This document shows, one piece after another, positions 14,201-27,790 of a stretch of 64,000 nucleotides of DNA. How positions within the stretch are numbered: position 1 is the first letter of the stretch; each line of letters starts with the position of its first letter. A program made the position numbers and the translations under genes. Location: NCBI GenBank assembly GCA_934045905.1, contig OW203761.1, forward strand, positions 33,406,964 through 33,470,963. The letters are read 5' to 3'. This stretch comes from Leuctra nigra. Taxonomy: Eukaryota > Arthropoda > Insecta > Plecoptera > Leuctridae. A model generated the notes under the pieces. That model did not search any database. It was given only the letters and a program-made list of their open reading frames with translations, and was not told the origin of the DNA.

Positions 14201-14811
14201 TCAGCTGTATTTCCATGCATGTGGGCCAACATGAAGACAAATGCTAATGACATGTGATGAATAATGAAATGCTACACTTCCAATCTCCATTGTTCTCAAC
14301 CGTTCGAAGCAAACAATATCGTTCATAACATCGCACCAATTCTGTTATTGTGAATAATCTATCGCTGGAGAGTGTGATGTTTGGAGGGCGGGGATCGAAC
14401 CAAGTTAGCAGTCACTGTCACTCAGGACGACACGCCTCGTTTCAGGACCTCACACAGACAATCTGTCAGGATAGTCAGGACATTCAGGACGAGGTGTTGG
14501 CATATGCAGGAAGTGACGTCACGAGCACACTTCGTTTCAAAGAACAACAAATATGCTGGCATTATTATTTAATTATTTTCAAAACTAAATATGCTCTTGA
14601 TTAATGTTATTGTTTAGGCCACCATGTTTGGCAAATTTTACAAGCCCCCATGCCGCAAGCCGTTGTCTATTTTAACAGTCACTGACATGCAATTCTACTT
14701 ACGAAGTCAAAGAATGAAATTAGAAAATAAGCTCAAACAGTAAGTTAACAAGTTTATGAGTGCGTTGAAAGGGTGTGGCATAAATGAAGGATCAACTTAA
14801 ATAAGCTAATT

Positions 14812-14914
14812 TCAATTAATTAATGCCAATAAATGTGTTATCAATTATTTAATGCCAATAAATGTATTATCAACAATTAGACAAACCAATTAAATAATGA
14901 CAATGAATGCATTA
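14812..14914. repeat. Three-copy AT-rich tandem repeat
   Basis: Three related units of about 29-30 bp carry the core AATGCCAATAAATGTRTTAT (third copy AATGACAATGAATGCATTAT), starting at 14812, 14842 and 14886. The third is separated by a short spacer and is the most diverged. Confidence 0.7.
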
Positions 14915-15156
14915 TCTGCATGCACGATTACTTTCATTGAATGTTAGAACAGAACCGAACAGAACATGTTCTAGAAGAGGGAACGAAAGAAAAGCGCGCA
15001 ACCCGAATTGGATGTAATACTTGTTTTGAATTTTGATAAAACGATAACTTGTACTTCCTTTAAACATGTATACCTTCATTTACATTTCCACTGATTGGTA
15101 TGACAGTTATGGGCAACAAGTCAACTACAACTGTACGATATCTTATATGGCTCTTT

Positions 15157-15170
15157 CGGTGGAGGTGCCG
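15157..15170 (+). repeat. Dispersed 12-mer GTGGAGGTGCCG, copy 2
   Basis: Core with the GGG-type right side (GCCGGGTT) and a T-rich left flank. It lies about 80 bases before a G/C-run block at 15238-15300. Confidence 0.8.
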
Positions 15171-18100
15171 GGTTGGAATGATTGAACCCAAACACGAGGA
15201 TGAAAGTAGAGTGGCAGATGAATTCTACGCTGGCGGAACTAGGGGGCCACCCGCCCACACAGTCGCGGGGGGCCCAGGGCCTCCACACGACTAGGGGCCC
15301 GACATTTTAGAGACAAATGCTTTTATATAAAACGCAAAACTTTAAAATCAATTTTATAAAATTGAAAAGACTAATACTTCTATCGATCGGTATGACTTTA
15401 GAACTATAAAATGAGAACAATGACAGGTAATATTCATTTAGTAGGTACCTATAAGTATTGCAAATTTATGTGAATTGATACGCAATTAGAAAAGTAGGGT
15501 GTATTAAAAATATCTAGTGGAGAAGAGGCGAAATTTGACGTCCCCTATTGGAATTCAACCATCCAAATTCAATTTGAAACGAAACTGTGAAAACTAGGTA
15601 TTATTGATTTCCACCTTCTCAAGATCATGACTTGACTCAACAATCCAAAAATATGCAACTGCAACAACATTACATTACGAAAAAAAAATCTGACTGCAAC
15701 TCAAATCACAAATCACATCCTTAGAAATATTGCGACACGTGTAAATGACTAATGAACACGTAGTAAAAAAGTGATTAGTATTAAAAGACGTCGCCTCCAC
15801 ACGCGGTCCATTAAGAGCGAGTGCCGTCTACATTGGGCTGAGTTGAGGTGATGTTCACTCAACGCTGCCCTGTGACGCCCACTTTGGCTTGTGCTCTGTC
15901 GTCATGGCAACATCAGGGTGGCATGGGGGGGCGTGGTCCCCACCTGCGACCTGTCACTTGCCAATGTTCAGAGGTTCATTATTCACTAGGCTATATACAA
16001 CAACACACGTTCAATGACTACAGCTATATTTAGTGGTATGTGTGTGTGTGTGAGGGAGATAGAAAGAGTGGTGTCTTTCAAGTCTACCTCGGATCATTAA
16101 TTTACTCGGAAAATCTACGTTAATTTTTTTTTCACCCCGATTCTGGATCTGGCTCTTTTTCTAGTCGAATTTGTCACCCCCTGATGCGATAGACTAGTGT
16201 TGGTACACTCCATGATATGATAAAAGGGGAACTGACATCTGTTTTCTATAGGAGAAAAATAAATGCTTTTTCCAAAAGCTCTCTTTACTAAACTGCTTTC
16301 AATTGGCACCGATTCCTTCTCGAGCATATTGAAATACGATGCACACTGACTCACCAGCGCAGCAGTGTAACTGAAACCATCCTGTTCTGGCCCTTTAATC
16401 TTTAAATAGGTGATAACTGCAAACTCCTCTGATCTTTAATCCTGAGAAGAAGTGTCTATGAGATAAAACAATGAGACAACTGTTATCAACTACTACCATT
16501 ATTGGATAATTAGTAAAAACTGATTTTCTCTCGGTTTTCTTTCTATTCACTTATCTCTGTTCCACTTGTCTCACAAGAGATAGGGATTTATCTCACTAGT
16601 CACCTTATTTCATGAAATCTTTTCACAAATCACCATTATAGGTATAGGTATAAGAATATAATTCTATAATTCCAATGAAAATCTGACAATGATAAGAATT
16701 ACAGAATAGGGCCTTGTTTTGGGGCCCAAGAAACTTATAATGTGCTGATGTTCTTATAATATGACATCACGTGATACACCTGCTATAGGTCCGAGAGGAA
16801 CGTGCGAAGCGAATACTTTTAACTTCTTGTTCAAATAATTGCTCTGATCAATCAGAAAGACCGAATTTAAACATATGCGATGCCTACTGCGACATTTAAA
16901 ACTGTAAATAAGACGTTTAAACAAAAGTATCACTCAAATAATATACGACACCTGAACTTCTCGAACTCTAAAAGAGGCGCCTGAGCAAATGTAATGCTGT
17001 ATGTAAGAATGGGACTGGAAGCGTCGCTTGAAATAATATAATACGACGCGTGATCATGATCATACATCGACGCCTATTGATGCGACGCCTGAACCCATTG
17101 AACGACGCTTAGCGTTAGCGTTTTCATCGAGGAAGAGGAATGTTTTAGAATGTCTCGACAGAGTTCTATTTGCATCTTTTGAAAATGTTGTGACTGGTCC
17201 AAAGGGGCGTAAACTGACATGTTAAAGGAGCTACACTTATGATTGGCGAGCTCAAAAATATTCTTCACGTAAATAACATAAAAAGAATGCGACAAATTTA
17301 CTTGAGAAGAAATGAAGGGGTTTCTTTTCTACCACAGAAATAGGGTTCCGAGCAGGGTCAGTTTTACAGGTTTGATTTGATATAAAATCATCTAAAAAAT
17401 CATACACTCAGTACAGTAGAGCTTTAGTTCTACAATAGCTATATTTTTCAGACCTCACTTCATGAGAATTGTAATTGCGCAATCATAGTCTCCTTTAAGA
17501 AGCAAAAGACATTCTATTACGAAAAGAAACATCCCCTTTGCTTTTAAGCTGTTGACAGAAATTATTTTTCAACCAATTTAGAATTTAACAAAATTTCATG
17601 CCCAAACCCTGATAAAAAATCAACAAGCAACCACTTTATTATATTAAATTACTTGTTCTCCAGGCATTTTATTTTTAAATTAATTCCATGTTGCAATCAG
17701 CTTCCAAGATTATCTCGCTGTAAAGCCTGGCATAGAACAATATGTCTGATCGAGAGGACATGTACCTTCTCCTCCCCATTTCATGGTCCTCTACACCTGT
17801 CAACAGTCATCAACAAGTTATGAAGGTGTATGCCTACATTACCCCCACCCCCTCGACTACAACACCTCCTCTCTGCTCTAGAACCCTGATACCATCAGCT
17901 AAACATTGTCTGAACGCACGGCATTATTCTGACATGAGCACTTCATCTTTCCCAGCTGACATTTTCACTGATATCCTTCAACAAAACGCAAACTCAGCCA
18001 TGATTATTATATACCTTACTATGCCTACCCACTTCGTTTAATTAAAAACAGATAAACTTTGTTAATTAGCTTTTCAGAATTGTGTTCATTGCATCTAGAT

Positions 18101-18562
18101 TAATTAGAGGAAATACGAGAAGATTACGGACTTGAGAAAACGCAAACTCAAAAGCGGCTATTATGAGTATAATTATAATGCAATTTACCTTGCATTTATA
18201 ACAATTATATTTCTTGGTATTCGACGTGCATAGAGTTCACTTAGAAATGTAAAAACATGCAAATGCATAGGAAAACTATAGCATGTGTGATCGTTTATAA
18301 TGAATCCATTGATATCGTAGTTGTAGTGTTGTGTGCTAATAGACACGTCGGTCAGAGGTCACACATCCATCACAATGAAATGGGAAATAATATGCAAGCC
18401 CCTTATTATTGCAGCGTATACCTGGGGATAAATGCATAAATAAACATACTGAAGGAATAAGGACAATATGCACTTCCTCATAAATATATCATTCCTGGAC
18501 AGTAATGCCATGTTTCACCTATCAATGACATACCGACAATGTATTGAGTCAGAAATTAAGTC

Positions 18563-18584
18563 AGGGGGGATGTATTGCCCCCCT
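18563..18584. repeat. G-run/C-run hairpin
   Basis: AGGGGGG and CCCCCCT pair around an 8-base loop. GAGTCA and TGACTC lie further out. A poly-C tract follows at about 18703-18722. Confidence 0.6.
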
Positions 18585-19971
18585 CCATGACTCAACCAGA
18601 GGGACCCAAATTACGTGAGATTCATTTTGAAGAGAAAAGGAACACAGTGTAAGTGACCCAGGATCACTTTAAAAGTGTTAAAATCCAAAAGCCCAGTCGA
18701 GCTGCCCCCCCCCTCCCCCCCCTCAGAGCTTTTTCCTCTCCATATCCTCCATGGAAAACGTTACAATTTACGCGCTTCCTTTAAACATGCTTTAAATGTG
18801 TTGTAAATATAAAATAATTTTTAATTATGTGACGTATTGTTTTATTCAAAGTGGTTTGATAGCTTGAAGTTATGTTGTATCCTCTTGATATTTTTGAAAC
18901 TTCAGTGAGACAGTATAATTTCACCCCAAAAATATGATATATTGCATATTTTATTTTGTTTCTTACAAACATCTTAATAATGATCAAAACAAGATATGTA
19001 TCCCATATCAGATGGCATTTAAAACTCACTGTTTCTCTAATTACTAAATTTCTTAATTATAACGCATTGTTTTCTTTCTTTTCAGCCGGTAAGTGTGTTT
19101 CACTGATCTGGAGTGGATACGTAGCGTCGAGCAAGCTAGATGATTGGGGTTCGTATCTATAAACACACACACATTCCATGCAATGTGACTTGTAAATCGC
19201 TCTGGATTTGATCGTTTTGCCGTCACATCATATTTCAACTGACGTGTCGCAAGGATATTATACATAGCGATGGGCAAAATGATTGCTGAAGAAAATTATA
19301 AGTTATAGGGAGTTCACACTTCGCAGACATCTGCCTGTTCAAATGTGATACGTGTCCAATGTGGTTGATTAAAATATCGAAGATAATGAATTGAATTTTA
19401 AGAGAATTGCTGAGGAATCATGTTGCAAAATTGAGCTAGACACGTTAAAACAGTAATATAGCTCTATAATATTAAAATAAGTATAATCGAGACTGTCGAG
19501 TCAATTACAATGTCAAATTTTAGGTTCGTAAAAGTATTTGAGCGTTTAGATGACTTATCTTTCAAACAGAGAGAATCGTGTCATAGAAATATTAGATTCA
19601 AATTGATTTCTTTAGTCATTCTAACATAAAAGTTCGATTTGAGTGAAAACGGTTCAGAAACGTTGCTATTGAAGAGGAATGGATATCAGGTAGACTTGAT
19701 AGTTGAATTACTCAAGTGTAGATTTCGTCGTGGCTAGCCTTGGTCAGTGTCGAGCATGCAATGTGAAGGTCCCGAAATTCGGGATTCCAATAATTGAATC
19801 CACGTGCACGATCATATTCTGAAGGTTAGAACTCATAATAAATAGAAATATAGAATAAACACGAATACCAAAAGATTCAAGAATACAAAAAATAAAAATA
19901 TGTGGACCTATATTAGGTTAAGGTGGCTATGACTTTGTGAACAACGTTTTCAGTGGACAGTGTGTAACTTA

Positions 19972-20098
19972 GGCCGGGTAGGACCAACTTTGGATTAAGT
20001 TAAAATCGATGGTTAGTGGAAATTAGTGAATCTTATTGTCTGTGGAATTCGCGCCAACTTGATGGTTAGCTAATTCAAAGTTGGTCCTATACCCGACC
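19972..20098. mobile_element. PIF/Harbinger-like MITE with TTA target duplication
   Basis: The left end GGCCGGGTAGGACCAACTTT and the reverse complement of the right end GGTCGGGTATAGGACCAACT align well with a 2-bp gap. The inverted similarity extends inward through GATGGTTAG. TTA flanks both sides (19969-19971 and 20099-20101), the TWA duplication typical of PIF/Harbinger transposition. At 127 bp it has no coding capacity and needs a transposase supplied elsewhere. Confidence 0.75.
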
Positions 20099-20504
20099 TT
20101 AAAAACATCATTATGAAAATACGAACGAATTGGAGTGCATATTTTGACTCATGGCTCAGGTCTCTGTTTTTCCGGTTTTGTTTGCACTGTTCTCTGATCG
20201 ATATGAATTTATCATACACAATACTGTAATATTTATTTGCCTGAGTTGCGGTCTTAGTTATTTTGTTAACGAACTCATCTGACTGGTTGAAGAGCAAGAT
20301 CATTAAGACCAACATTTTATTATTTTACAAATTTTCAGCGAATGTGGTCACAAACATAAAGCGTTACAAGTACATATTCAACTTATTTTCGAATGTTTTT
20401 AATTTTTTCTATGGAGAAACGAAACACACGAGCGTTTCGGTGCCCCGAATCCCGAATCAATTGGCATCATTCTTTGAGATAAGGAACACAAACAGCGTGT
20501 TATT

Positions 20505-20811
20505 TGCATGCCAAGGCGCGCTTCAACGAAAACGCTTCAACAACGCGTTACAGAGTGTGTATAAGCCTGCCAAGGCGCGCTTCAACCCTAACGCTTCAAC
20601 AACGCGTTACAGAGAGTGTTTAAGCATGCAAAGGCGCGCTTCAACGAAAACGCTTCAACAACGCGTTACAGAGTGTGTATAAGCCTGCCAAGGCGCGCTT
20701 CAACCCTAACGCTACAACAACGCGTTACAGAGAGTGTTTAAGCATGCAAAGGCGCGCTTCAACGAAAAAGCTTCAAAAACGCGTTACAGAGAGTGTTTTA
20801 GCCTATAGGCT
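20505..20811. repeat. 59-bp satellite in 118-bp dimers
   Basis: AAGGCGCGCTTCAAC recurs at 20513, 20572, 20631, 20690 and 20749, exactly 59 bp apart. Units alternate between two types: the first, third and fifth carry CGAAAACGCTTC (or a variant), the second and fourth CCCTAACGCT. The true period is therefore 118 bp. Each unit contains the palindrome AACGCGTT. Because 59 is not a multiple of three, the open frame crossing the array changes reading frame from unit to unit and is not a repeat protein. Confidence 0.95.
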
Positions 20812-21283
20812 AATGGGTTCTCTATAATACCTGAATAAAAAGTGAGGGAATAATAATTCTCGAGAAGGCATAAGAAGAGGTATAAAAAGAGGAAGGAAAA
20901 AATAGATATTTATAGGCTCGTGAATGCACAATGAAAAAATTTCGAAGTGACTTTAACTATTACCAAAAAGTAATATAAAAAGCACAGGTTTACATCCACA
21001 TTAGGCAATCAGGTGGTAATAATCGGCATCTTTACCGATAGAAAATACTATCTTACGGCTAAAATTGATTATTTCATAATATTTTTGAAAATCTCATCGT
21101 TTATAAGCCGATTACAGCCTCTTCCTCGTGACTGCATGATGATCATGATTAACTTTTTTTAATTAACTTCTCTGGGTAGTTCTGTTAACCTTTCATAAAT
21201 GACGTCATAAACTGTCAAGATTATACACAGCCTTTTATTAAAGTTTAGTCAAAACAAGCTCAATGTCGGTCATAAACCTTAAC

Positions 21284-21316
21284 CCATTATCATTATCATT
21301 ATTATTGTTATTATTT
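21284..21316. repeat. ATT/CATT simple repeat
   Basis: CATTATCATT followed by ATTATTATTG forms a short imperfect trinucleotide tract. Confidence 0.7.
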
Positions 21317-22454
21317 GGAATGTATTCGCCACGCGGGGAATGATTTAAACACGTGATTGAAGGCATCACGACGTAATCACAGGTGATGTCACGTGATAAT
21401 CACAGAGCTGTCCTCCCATTGGCGGAGCGGCTCGTGTCCGCGTCACCCTCCGACGATCGCGTCGAGCTCTGTGTGTTCACGTTCACACCTAGGTCATGCG
21501 GGACGTCAACGCGGTCGTCGTTATCGTGTCCTACAACAACACCAATCATGTTTTAATCAAATCATGACGGGGAAAATATTGCTACGTTTCATGCGAGAGT
21601 TTTGTTAGCAGCTGGACTGTCACAGATCATTCAGACTTGATGGTTACGTGCACACGAGAGAAGAAAATAGAATCTACATAAAAATGTTCAATTTCTCTGG
21701 GATTGTGAAGTCCGATATACCTGAATCTAGTTGAGCTTTTGCTTACGCATAACTTACAAATGAACGTGTTATAAACTTTTAGTCACAAGTTCACATAGAA
21801 GTCAGGTAAAATATTTTTTTTTTACCTTTTTGAGCCTATATTTTGACAATTAAAGGCTCTATTACACCCCAAAAACTGGAGCCCAATTGCGTAATGATTC
21901 TTTCCCCTTTCTCATGGCCTAAATTAAATCAAAATAATCAATGCAGGCGTCCGTTTACAACTAATTCGTCAGGTCGACAAAATCTTGGGCCCAGGGGTAA
22001 ATATGTCGGCCACAACAGTAACCTAAAAAATATATAATTTTTTATATGATGGCAATGGCAATGTTTTCGTGTCTAAATGTTAATAACTTTCTGGGTGGAT
22101 GGGGGAAGAGTGGAAATCTGTAGGAAAAAGATTTGCGTCCGTCACAATTTCACAATTATCGTGAACTCTATAATCCAGTCAATTATTTCAGATTCAATTC
22201 CCGTCATTACGAAGCCATTGCTATTTTTTCTGAAAACGCCAGCAATTGATCCTTGAAATGAAACGCAAAGTTGCTCGAGGCTGAACATCTCTTTCATTGA
22301 AAACTCTTGCAGAGCGTTCGCCGAATCATTCCACAAGAATGCTCACATTAAGTTTCAATTATGCGACGTCGTACGTCTCGAATATTGAATTATTCATCGC
22401 TCTATTTGGGTGGTTCGGATGGTTATAAGCTTAGTCTAATCGGTTATTTCATGG

Positions 22455-22527
22455 TAGGCATTGGCGAGGGCGAGGGGGTGGACAGGGGGAGAGTTTAGTG
22501 TCATCCGGGCACGGGGTGGTCGGGCGA
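22455..22527 (+). other. Second G-run cluster, possible G-quadruplex
   Basis: Runs GGG, GGGGG, GGGGG, GGG, GGGG and GGG occur within about 70 bases of plus strand in AT-rich surroundings. Confidence 0.45.
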
Positions 22528-23187
22528 CAATACGCTCGCTCACCAGTGATTCATTCGTCTCGAGCTTTCGGATGCAAAATAAACTTTCTGGTTTTAAACG
22601 TCCTGGAATATCTATGGATGGAATTCAAGGAAATGTTGGTATTCTATCATGTTAAATTTGCCATACTTTTAAATATAGTTTAGTACAACTCCCATTATTT
22701 TTCCAAAACTGGAAAATATTTGTAAAACATTTCACAATACTCCAAAACTCAAGCATCATGAAATACTTGATTTATACGTTTATCGCGTCTTTTTCATGCG
22801 TTTGAGTGTCTAAACCTCAAAGAAGACAAATACACTTTTAAGAAACTTATAAGACGCGAGGTTTTAGACACATTGTAGCAAAAAACTCAAATAAGGATGA
22901 ATTATTTCAAGATGCTCGGGGTTTAGAGTACCATGTGGGACAATTTAGACAGTTCAAGAACACAATTTTACGTACAACTCTTTTATATTTACCTCTAGTC
23001 ATATTTTGAGAAACCATCTAGCTTCATGACAATATACTAGGTACCTATAATGCGTTTACTTTTGATACCGTTTTCTCCCGTTTTCGGTAAGAATTTTAAC
23101 GATTAAATTGTGGAAGAGTAAAATGAACGATGGAGGATTGCAATAAGAATGAAGCCACGTGTGATTCCTTACGCCTTCCTCTTTGTC

Positions 23188-23200
23188 GGTGGAGGTGCCG
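23188..23200 (+). repeat. Dispersed 12-mer GTGGAGGTGCCG, copy 3
   Basis: Core preceded by CTTTGTC and followed by GATCCGGGTTC. It is isolated within AT-rich DNA. Confidence 0.8.
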
Positions 23201-24976
23201 GATCCGGGTTCTTGTAGTCTAATATTAATTAGGTACTCCCTGTCCAGAGTACTCTCTTTTAATTGGTTAAATACCATTAATTAAATGTTAACTTATACAC
23301 ATAATAACTTAACTAACATTAGACTGTTTGATTCAAAAACATGGGATTCAATTAAAAAATTCTCAAATGTAATTTCTTAATTGGCATCCATTTTTGAGGA
23401 GTTGTGACGTACAGAGAAGCTTACCTGGTGAATAAATAAGAGAACCGAGTAAAACAACTGAGTGGGAACCAATGTTGAAGTATTGTGGAGAGAGAGAGAT
23501 AGAAGAAAACCGCCCCAATTACTTTGTATCTGAAACTTCAGGGGGGCGTTGCGTTTAGTCAACTACTGCCGGAAAAATTACATTATTATTTCCTCGAATA
23601 ATGATTTTCTACGTGGAAAATATCAACTATTATGAGTACTTAGCTTCCTAGAAGGCATATAATGATACTAATGGGTAATTCTAAATGGTTTTGTAATCCA
23701 TAAAGTCAGCGTAGGTGTACCTTGAGGCTACTTTAAATACACTACCTGGATGGATCATGGATGTCGTCATGTTAAATATAGGATTGATCACGAGAAGACA
23801 GCAAAGGAGTATTGAATAATCTTTATTCAGTTATTACTATAATTAAAGTATTTATTTGTATGTGGGTATTATGCTCACCATGGGTGTCGTTGCCTGAATA
23901 TTTTCGAGCTTGGCACAGTTTCAAATGCAAATGTTGGAATAGTTCCCATCTCTGGAGTCAAAACTCTACCGCCATCTTCAACTCTATCGAACTCAAATCA
24001 ATCGCCATCTTCGATGTCAGCTATTAATTGTCTCATAAATTCAATTTTAAAATTACCTTCACCAAACGAACGGTCTAAAACATATTTATAAAAGGATAAT
24101 TTCCCATAACTTAAGTATCTTACATTATAAAATTCAATACAAGTTTGGACAAACAATGCAATTGTTCATAGCATCATTATGTTATTCTTCAGAATCAGTT
24201 GATCTGCACATGATTCATGGATGCTGCATGCAACAATAGCAATAATCACAGCCATCTCTCCCACTCCCAGTGATCGAGTGACATATTGATGCAATCACTG
24301 TCATCGTCAAGATATCTATTGATCAGTAGAAGCATCAGTGCAGACCGGCTGAGTTTGACATGAACACAGACACCACACCTTCATTTGTGCCATCAGTCAA
24401 ATCAGTGTCATCATCATCACTCGGTCATCTGCAAGATCATGTTATATTGCCATTTGAAGGCAATGTTTAAGCAATTGACCCAATTAGAGCTTGTACCATG
24501 GCGTCCTTCTCATAAGTGCACCATGGATAAGCCCAAAGGAACACTTGGTGACTGGTGCCCAAATCACTATTTCAAGTGAAAATATGACTGAGAACTTGGA
24601 TATACGAAAAGTTGTACTTTCGGATTTGAATAAGGCGCGTTTAAAAATATCTCCATATTGCTATTTTGAAATGAATTCGTGCGTATGTTTACTTAATTGA
24701 TCTGAGGGAAGAGAGAGAGTATTATGAGAGGTAATAATGTCCTGGAGTTATAATGTAATATTTGTGCAAATTAGGGTAAATTCCAGGTTTTAGATTATTC
24801 GCTAATTAATTTATTGGCAATATAATTATTTAGCAAATTACTTTAATTTAAAACATCAATATTGCGTGATAAATCTTTTTTACAATTAAAATCTTAATGT
24901 GTAATTAATGTAATTAAAAGGTCGTTAGGAAATCCAACACGAGATCCAGAAACTTGAGGGCGCTCGCCCTCGGCAG

Positions 24977-25027
24977 CTTGTTGTGTATGGCTGCTTGTTG
25001 TGTATGGCTGCTTGTTGTGTATGGCTG
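24977..25027. repeat. Three exact 17-bp tandem copies
   Basis: CTTGTTGTGTATGGCTG is repeated three times without change, indicating recent slippage. Confidence 0.95.
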
Positions 25028-27263
25028 CCATGAAAGACCAATAATAATAACATTAATAATGGCAGCGGTGATTCTAGAGTCTATACAGTCAGATGTATAC
25101 TTTACGCATACGTCACACTTGAGATGAAAAATGATTCTAAAAGCACATGAACATAACAAGGGATTTATTCAACGATATTACTCAATAAATAAATAGGATT
25201 AATAAACAGTGATTTTCTCAACTTCAGTAATGTTTACCTTGTTATAAACAAGATTCTGAACTAAAAAAAGTGAGATATTGGGTGCCAAATAGGTTCAATA
25301 AAGTTATCTGGATACGTTTTAAAACCTCTTGGATATAACAATAATCATTTCACATGTTAAATAAAATATAACAACCATTAGGGAATAAACGTGCCAGCAA
25401 GAAAAAATATTTTTTACTCTGTAAATAACAGAACTGTGCGATATATCCCAATAGATGTGTTCGCTTTTTTAACAAGAGTGAAAAGGACTAGATTAAATCT
25501 TATTTTGTTGGAGAAAAATATTTATAGAACTACAAATGGTTTTAAGTAACATTTAAAACTTTCAATGAAGACTAATACCTCACAATTTGTAATTGTGTAC
25601 AGATCAAATCTGGTACATAGGTGTGACTATAGCTGCATTCTCCCCCCGATCATTTGCTAACAATGCATCTGAGACCCTATGCAAGTCGTCATCAGCATTG
25701 CCTATGATTTACTATTGGTGTGTGTTTGATGATCGCAATCAATCACCGCGTACACTATGGGCAAGTGACAAAAGCATGCCGGTCTCTAAGGCAAGGGTAG
25801 AAGCAACCCCTTCACTTGATACTCCACCACCCCTGTGTCGCTGCGTCGGTTAGCCGTGACATTGTGCTGGTCGGGGTGATCGAAGTCTTGCTGAGCTATT
25901 GACGAGCCAAGTCAACACACATGTTGGTGATAATGCGTGTCGACATACATACTTGAAGAGAAACGCCTGATTAATTGAATGGCATTGTTGTAAGCGATAA
26001 GCAAAATAATCGTCTTAAAGAAGAAGTATCAGAGCTGCATTGCATAATTAGTACCATTTTCTATAAAGAATATGTACCTATACACAGACTTTTTTGAGAA
26101 CAAACAATATTTTTGGGAATAAGCAACAAAATTCAGGGAAAAATCAACAATTTCTAAAAACTTGTACATTTTTCTTACAGCATTTTTTAAGCTAATTAGA
26201 ACTTAGAAGTATAAATTATTTTAATTTAGCATAAAAAACTTACTTCAAGTGAGGAAAATCAAACATTATTTAATCATTTTTCATAGTTAAAACTTACTAC
26301 CCACCGTTTTTGACGTAAACAGTTCCATGTATCAAACGGAACAACATTCATTGGAATTGTTTCATCTGGTTTGTCAGCAAAACCATGAGTAACATTAAGG
26401 ATGTGTGTAATGTATTTCATACAAGAGTACACTTAGTACACTGCTCGGTGGATCGGTATGCGTGTTTCATTTTCTAATTCATAATTAATTGCTCGTGTGA
26501 AAAGAATCACGCGTGCAATTCACATCACAAAAGAATAATTCACAGCCCAAGTGCGAAGACGAAAGGTAATGAGTATTTTTCCAACATTGAATTGTACTTA
26601 ATTATTTCATATCACATCCACGGCAATCATACCTTCAATAAAGGCGGGGCGAGAATTCAACCTCTCCAAAAAACAATAACTTAGTAAGAACAAGCTGGAC
26701 TCACAATCCGACATCAGTCAGTTCTGACACCACGCTGGAATCAAAACTTAGAATTTCTGTAATTGATGGTCGAGTATATGAATGATTACTTGGGAAGCGG
26801 TGTACTGGCGCCCAACAAACACCAAGCATTGGTATTATATAATCATAGTCATCTTTGAAGCGACAATGATTAATTCGCGGCTAAACTCTTTGCTAAAGAC
26901 AGGAGAGGGGCACTGATAAGCCGATGATGATCTGTAACTGTCCGTAGCTTGTCTTCTTCGCCGGTCACGCCTTTTAGCAATCAATCAAGAAATTAGGCTC
27001 TCTTCCAATACCTTAGAAAATAATGAATAAGCTGTGCTAATTATAAGCGAATCTGTATGAGGGATTTAAAATGCAACTCGGGTTAGAATTAATGTATGAA
27101 GGTTTGGTGTGGTTAGTTAGACATTATTTCGTGTTACTTCTTCATTTCGTGGGTTCGGGTAATCAAGTAAAGTGACGGAAACATCACGAAGCACAATTAT
27201 CTGAGTGGAGAAACATTTCGGTTAGCAACACGAGTTGCCATGGCGTGGAAAATGAGAGGAAGT

Positions 27264-27790
27264 TTGGTGGCGAGTCCTGGTGACTTACAAGTTGCTTACA
27301 AGTTGCTTGGTGGCGAGTCCTGGTGACTTTTACAAGTTGCTTGCAAGTTGCTTGGTGGAGAAGTGGTGACTTTTACAAGTTGCCTACAAGTTGCTTGGTG
27401 GAGGAGCCGTGGTGACTTTTCCAAGTTGCTCACAAGTTGCTTGGTGGAGGAGCCGTGGTGGCTTTTGAGTCCAGCTATAGTGACTTTTACAAAGTTACTG
27501 GGTGAAGGAGCCATGCGGACTTTTCCAAGTTACTTGGTGAAGGCCAGATGTAGTGGCTTTTACAAAGTTACTGGGTGGAGGAGCCATGAAGACTTTTCCA
27601 AGTTACTTGGTGGAGGCCAGCAGTGGTGACTTTTATTAAGTTACTGGGTGGAGGAGCCATGGGGACTTTTCCAAGTTACTAGGTGGAGGAGCCATGGTGA
27701 CTTTTCCAAATTGCTTGGTAGAGGTTCTAGCTATAGGGTAACTTTTACAAGTGCCATGGGACTTTTCCAATTTGCCGGTGGGAGTGCCAC
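27264..27790. repeat. Minisatellite with GGTGGAGGAGCCRTG core
   Basis: About a dozen units each combine TTGGTGGAGGAGCCRTGG with GACTTTTCCAAGTTRC. In the left part unit starts at 27264, 27307, 27352, 27395 and 27441 are 43-46 bp apart. In the right part starts at 27498, 27571 and 27644 are exactly 73 bp apart, each period holding two alternating subunits (ACTTTTACAAAGTTACTGGG and ACTTTTCCAAGTTACTTGG). The right edge decays into variants. The core differs by one base from the dispersed GGTGGAGGTGCCG word. Open frames on both strands follow the repeat and show no other sign of coding. Confidence 0.9.

Larger units (their letters stand above)
9233..19971. other. Non-coding stretch
   Basis: AT-rich DNA with the G-run cluster (11.2 kb), a GT run (about 16034-16051), G/C runs at 15238-15300, and GACGCC words at 17043-17110. 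The 117-codon minus frame at 11683-12036 has no domain I recognise. Confidence 0.45.
20812..27263. other. Non-coding stretch
   Basis: AT-rich DNA with small repeats listed separately. No exon or RNA gene could be supported. Confidence 0.45.

Noticed and set aside
14383..14405. Box B-like GGTTCGATCCC on the minus strand
   Set aside because: No box A at a suitable distance and no cloverleaf.
15238..15300. G/C-run block with repeated GGGGGCC and GGGGCCC as a transposon end
   Set aside because: Runs are irregular; no inverted partner or target duplication was found.
20263..20682. 139-codon ORF
   Set aside because: Its C-terminal half is the 59-bp satellite read in shifting frames.
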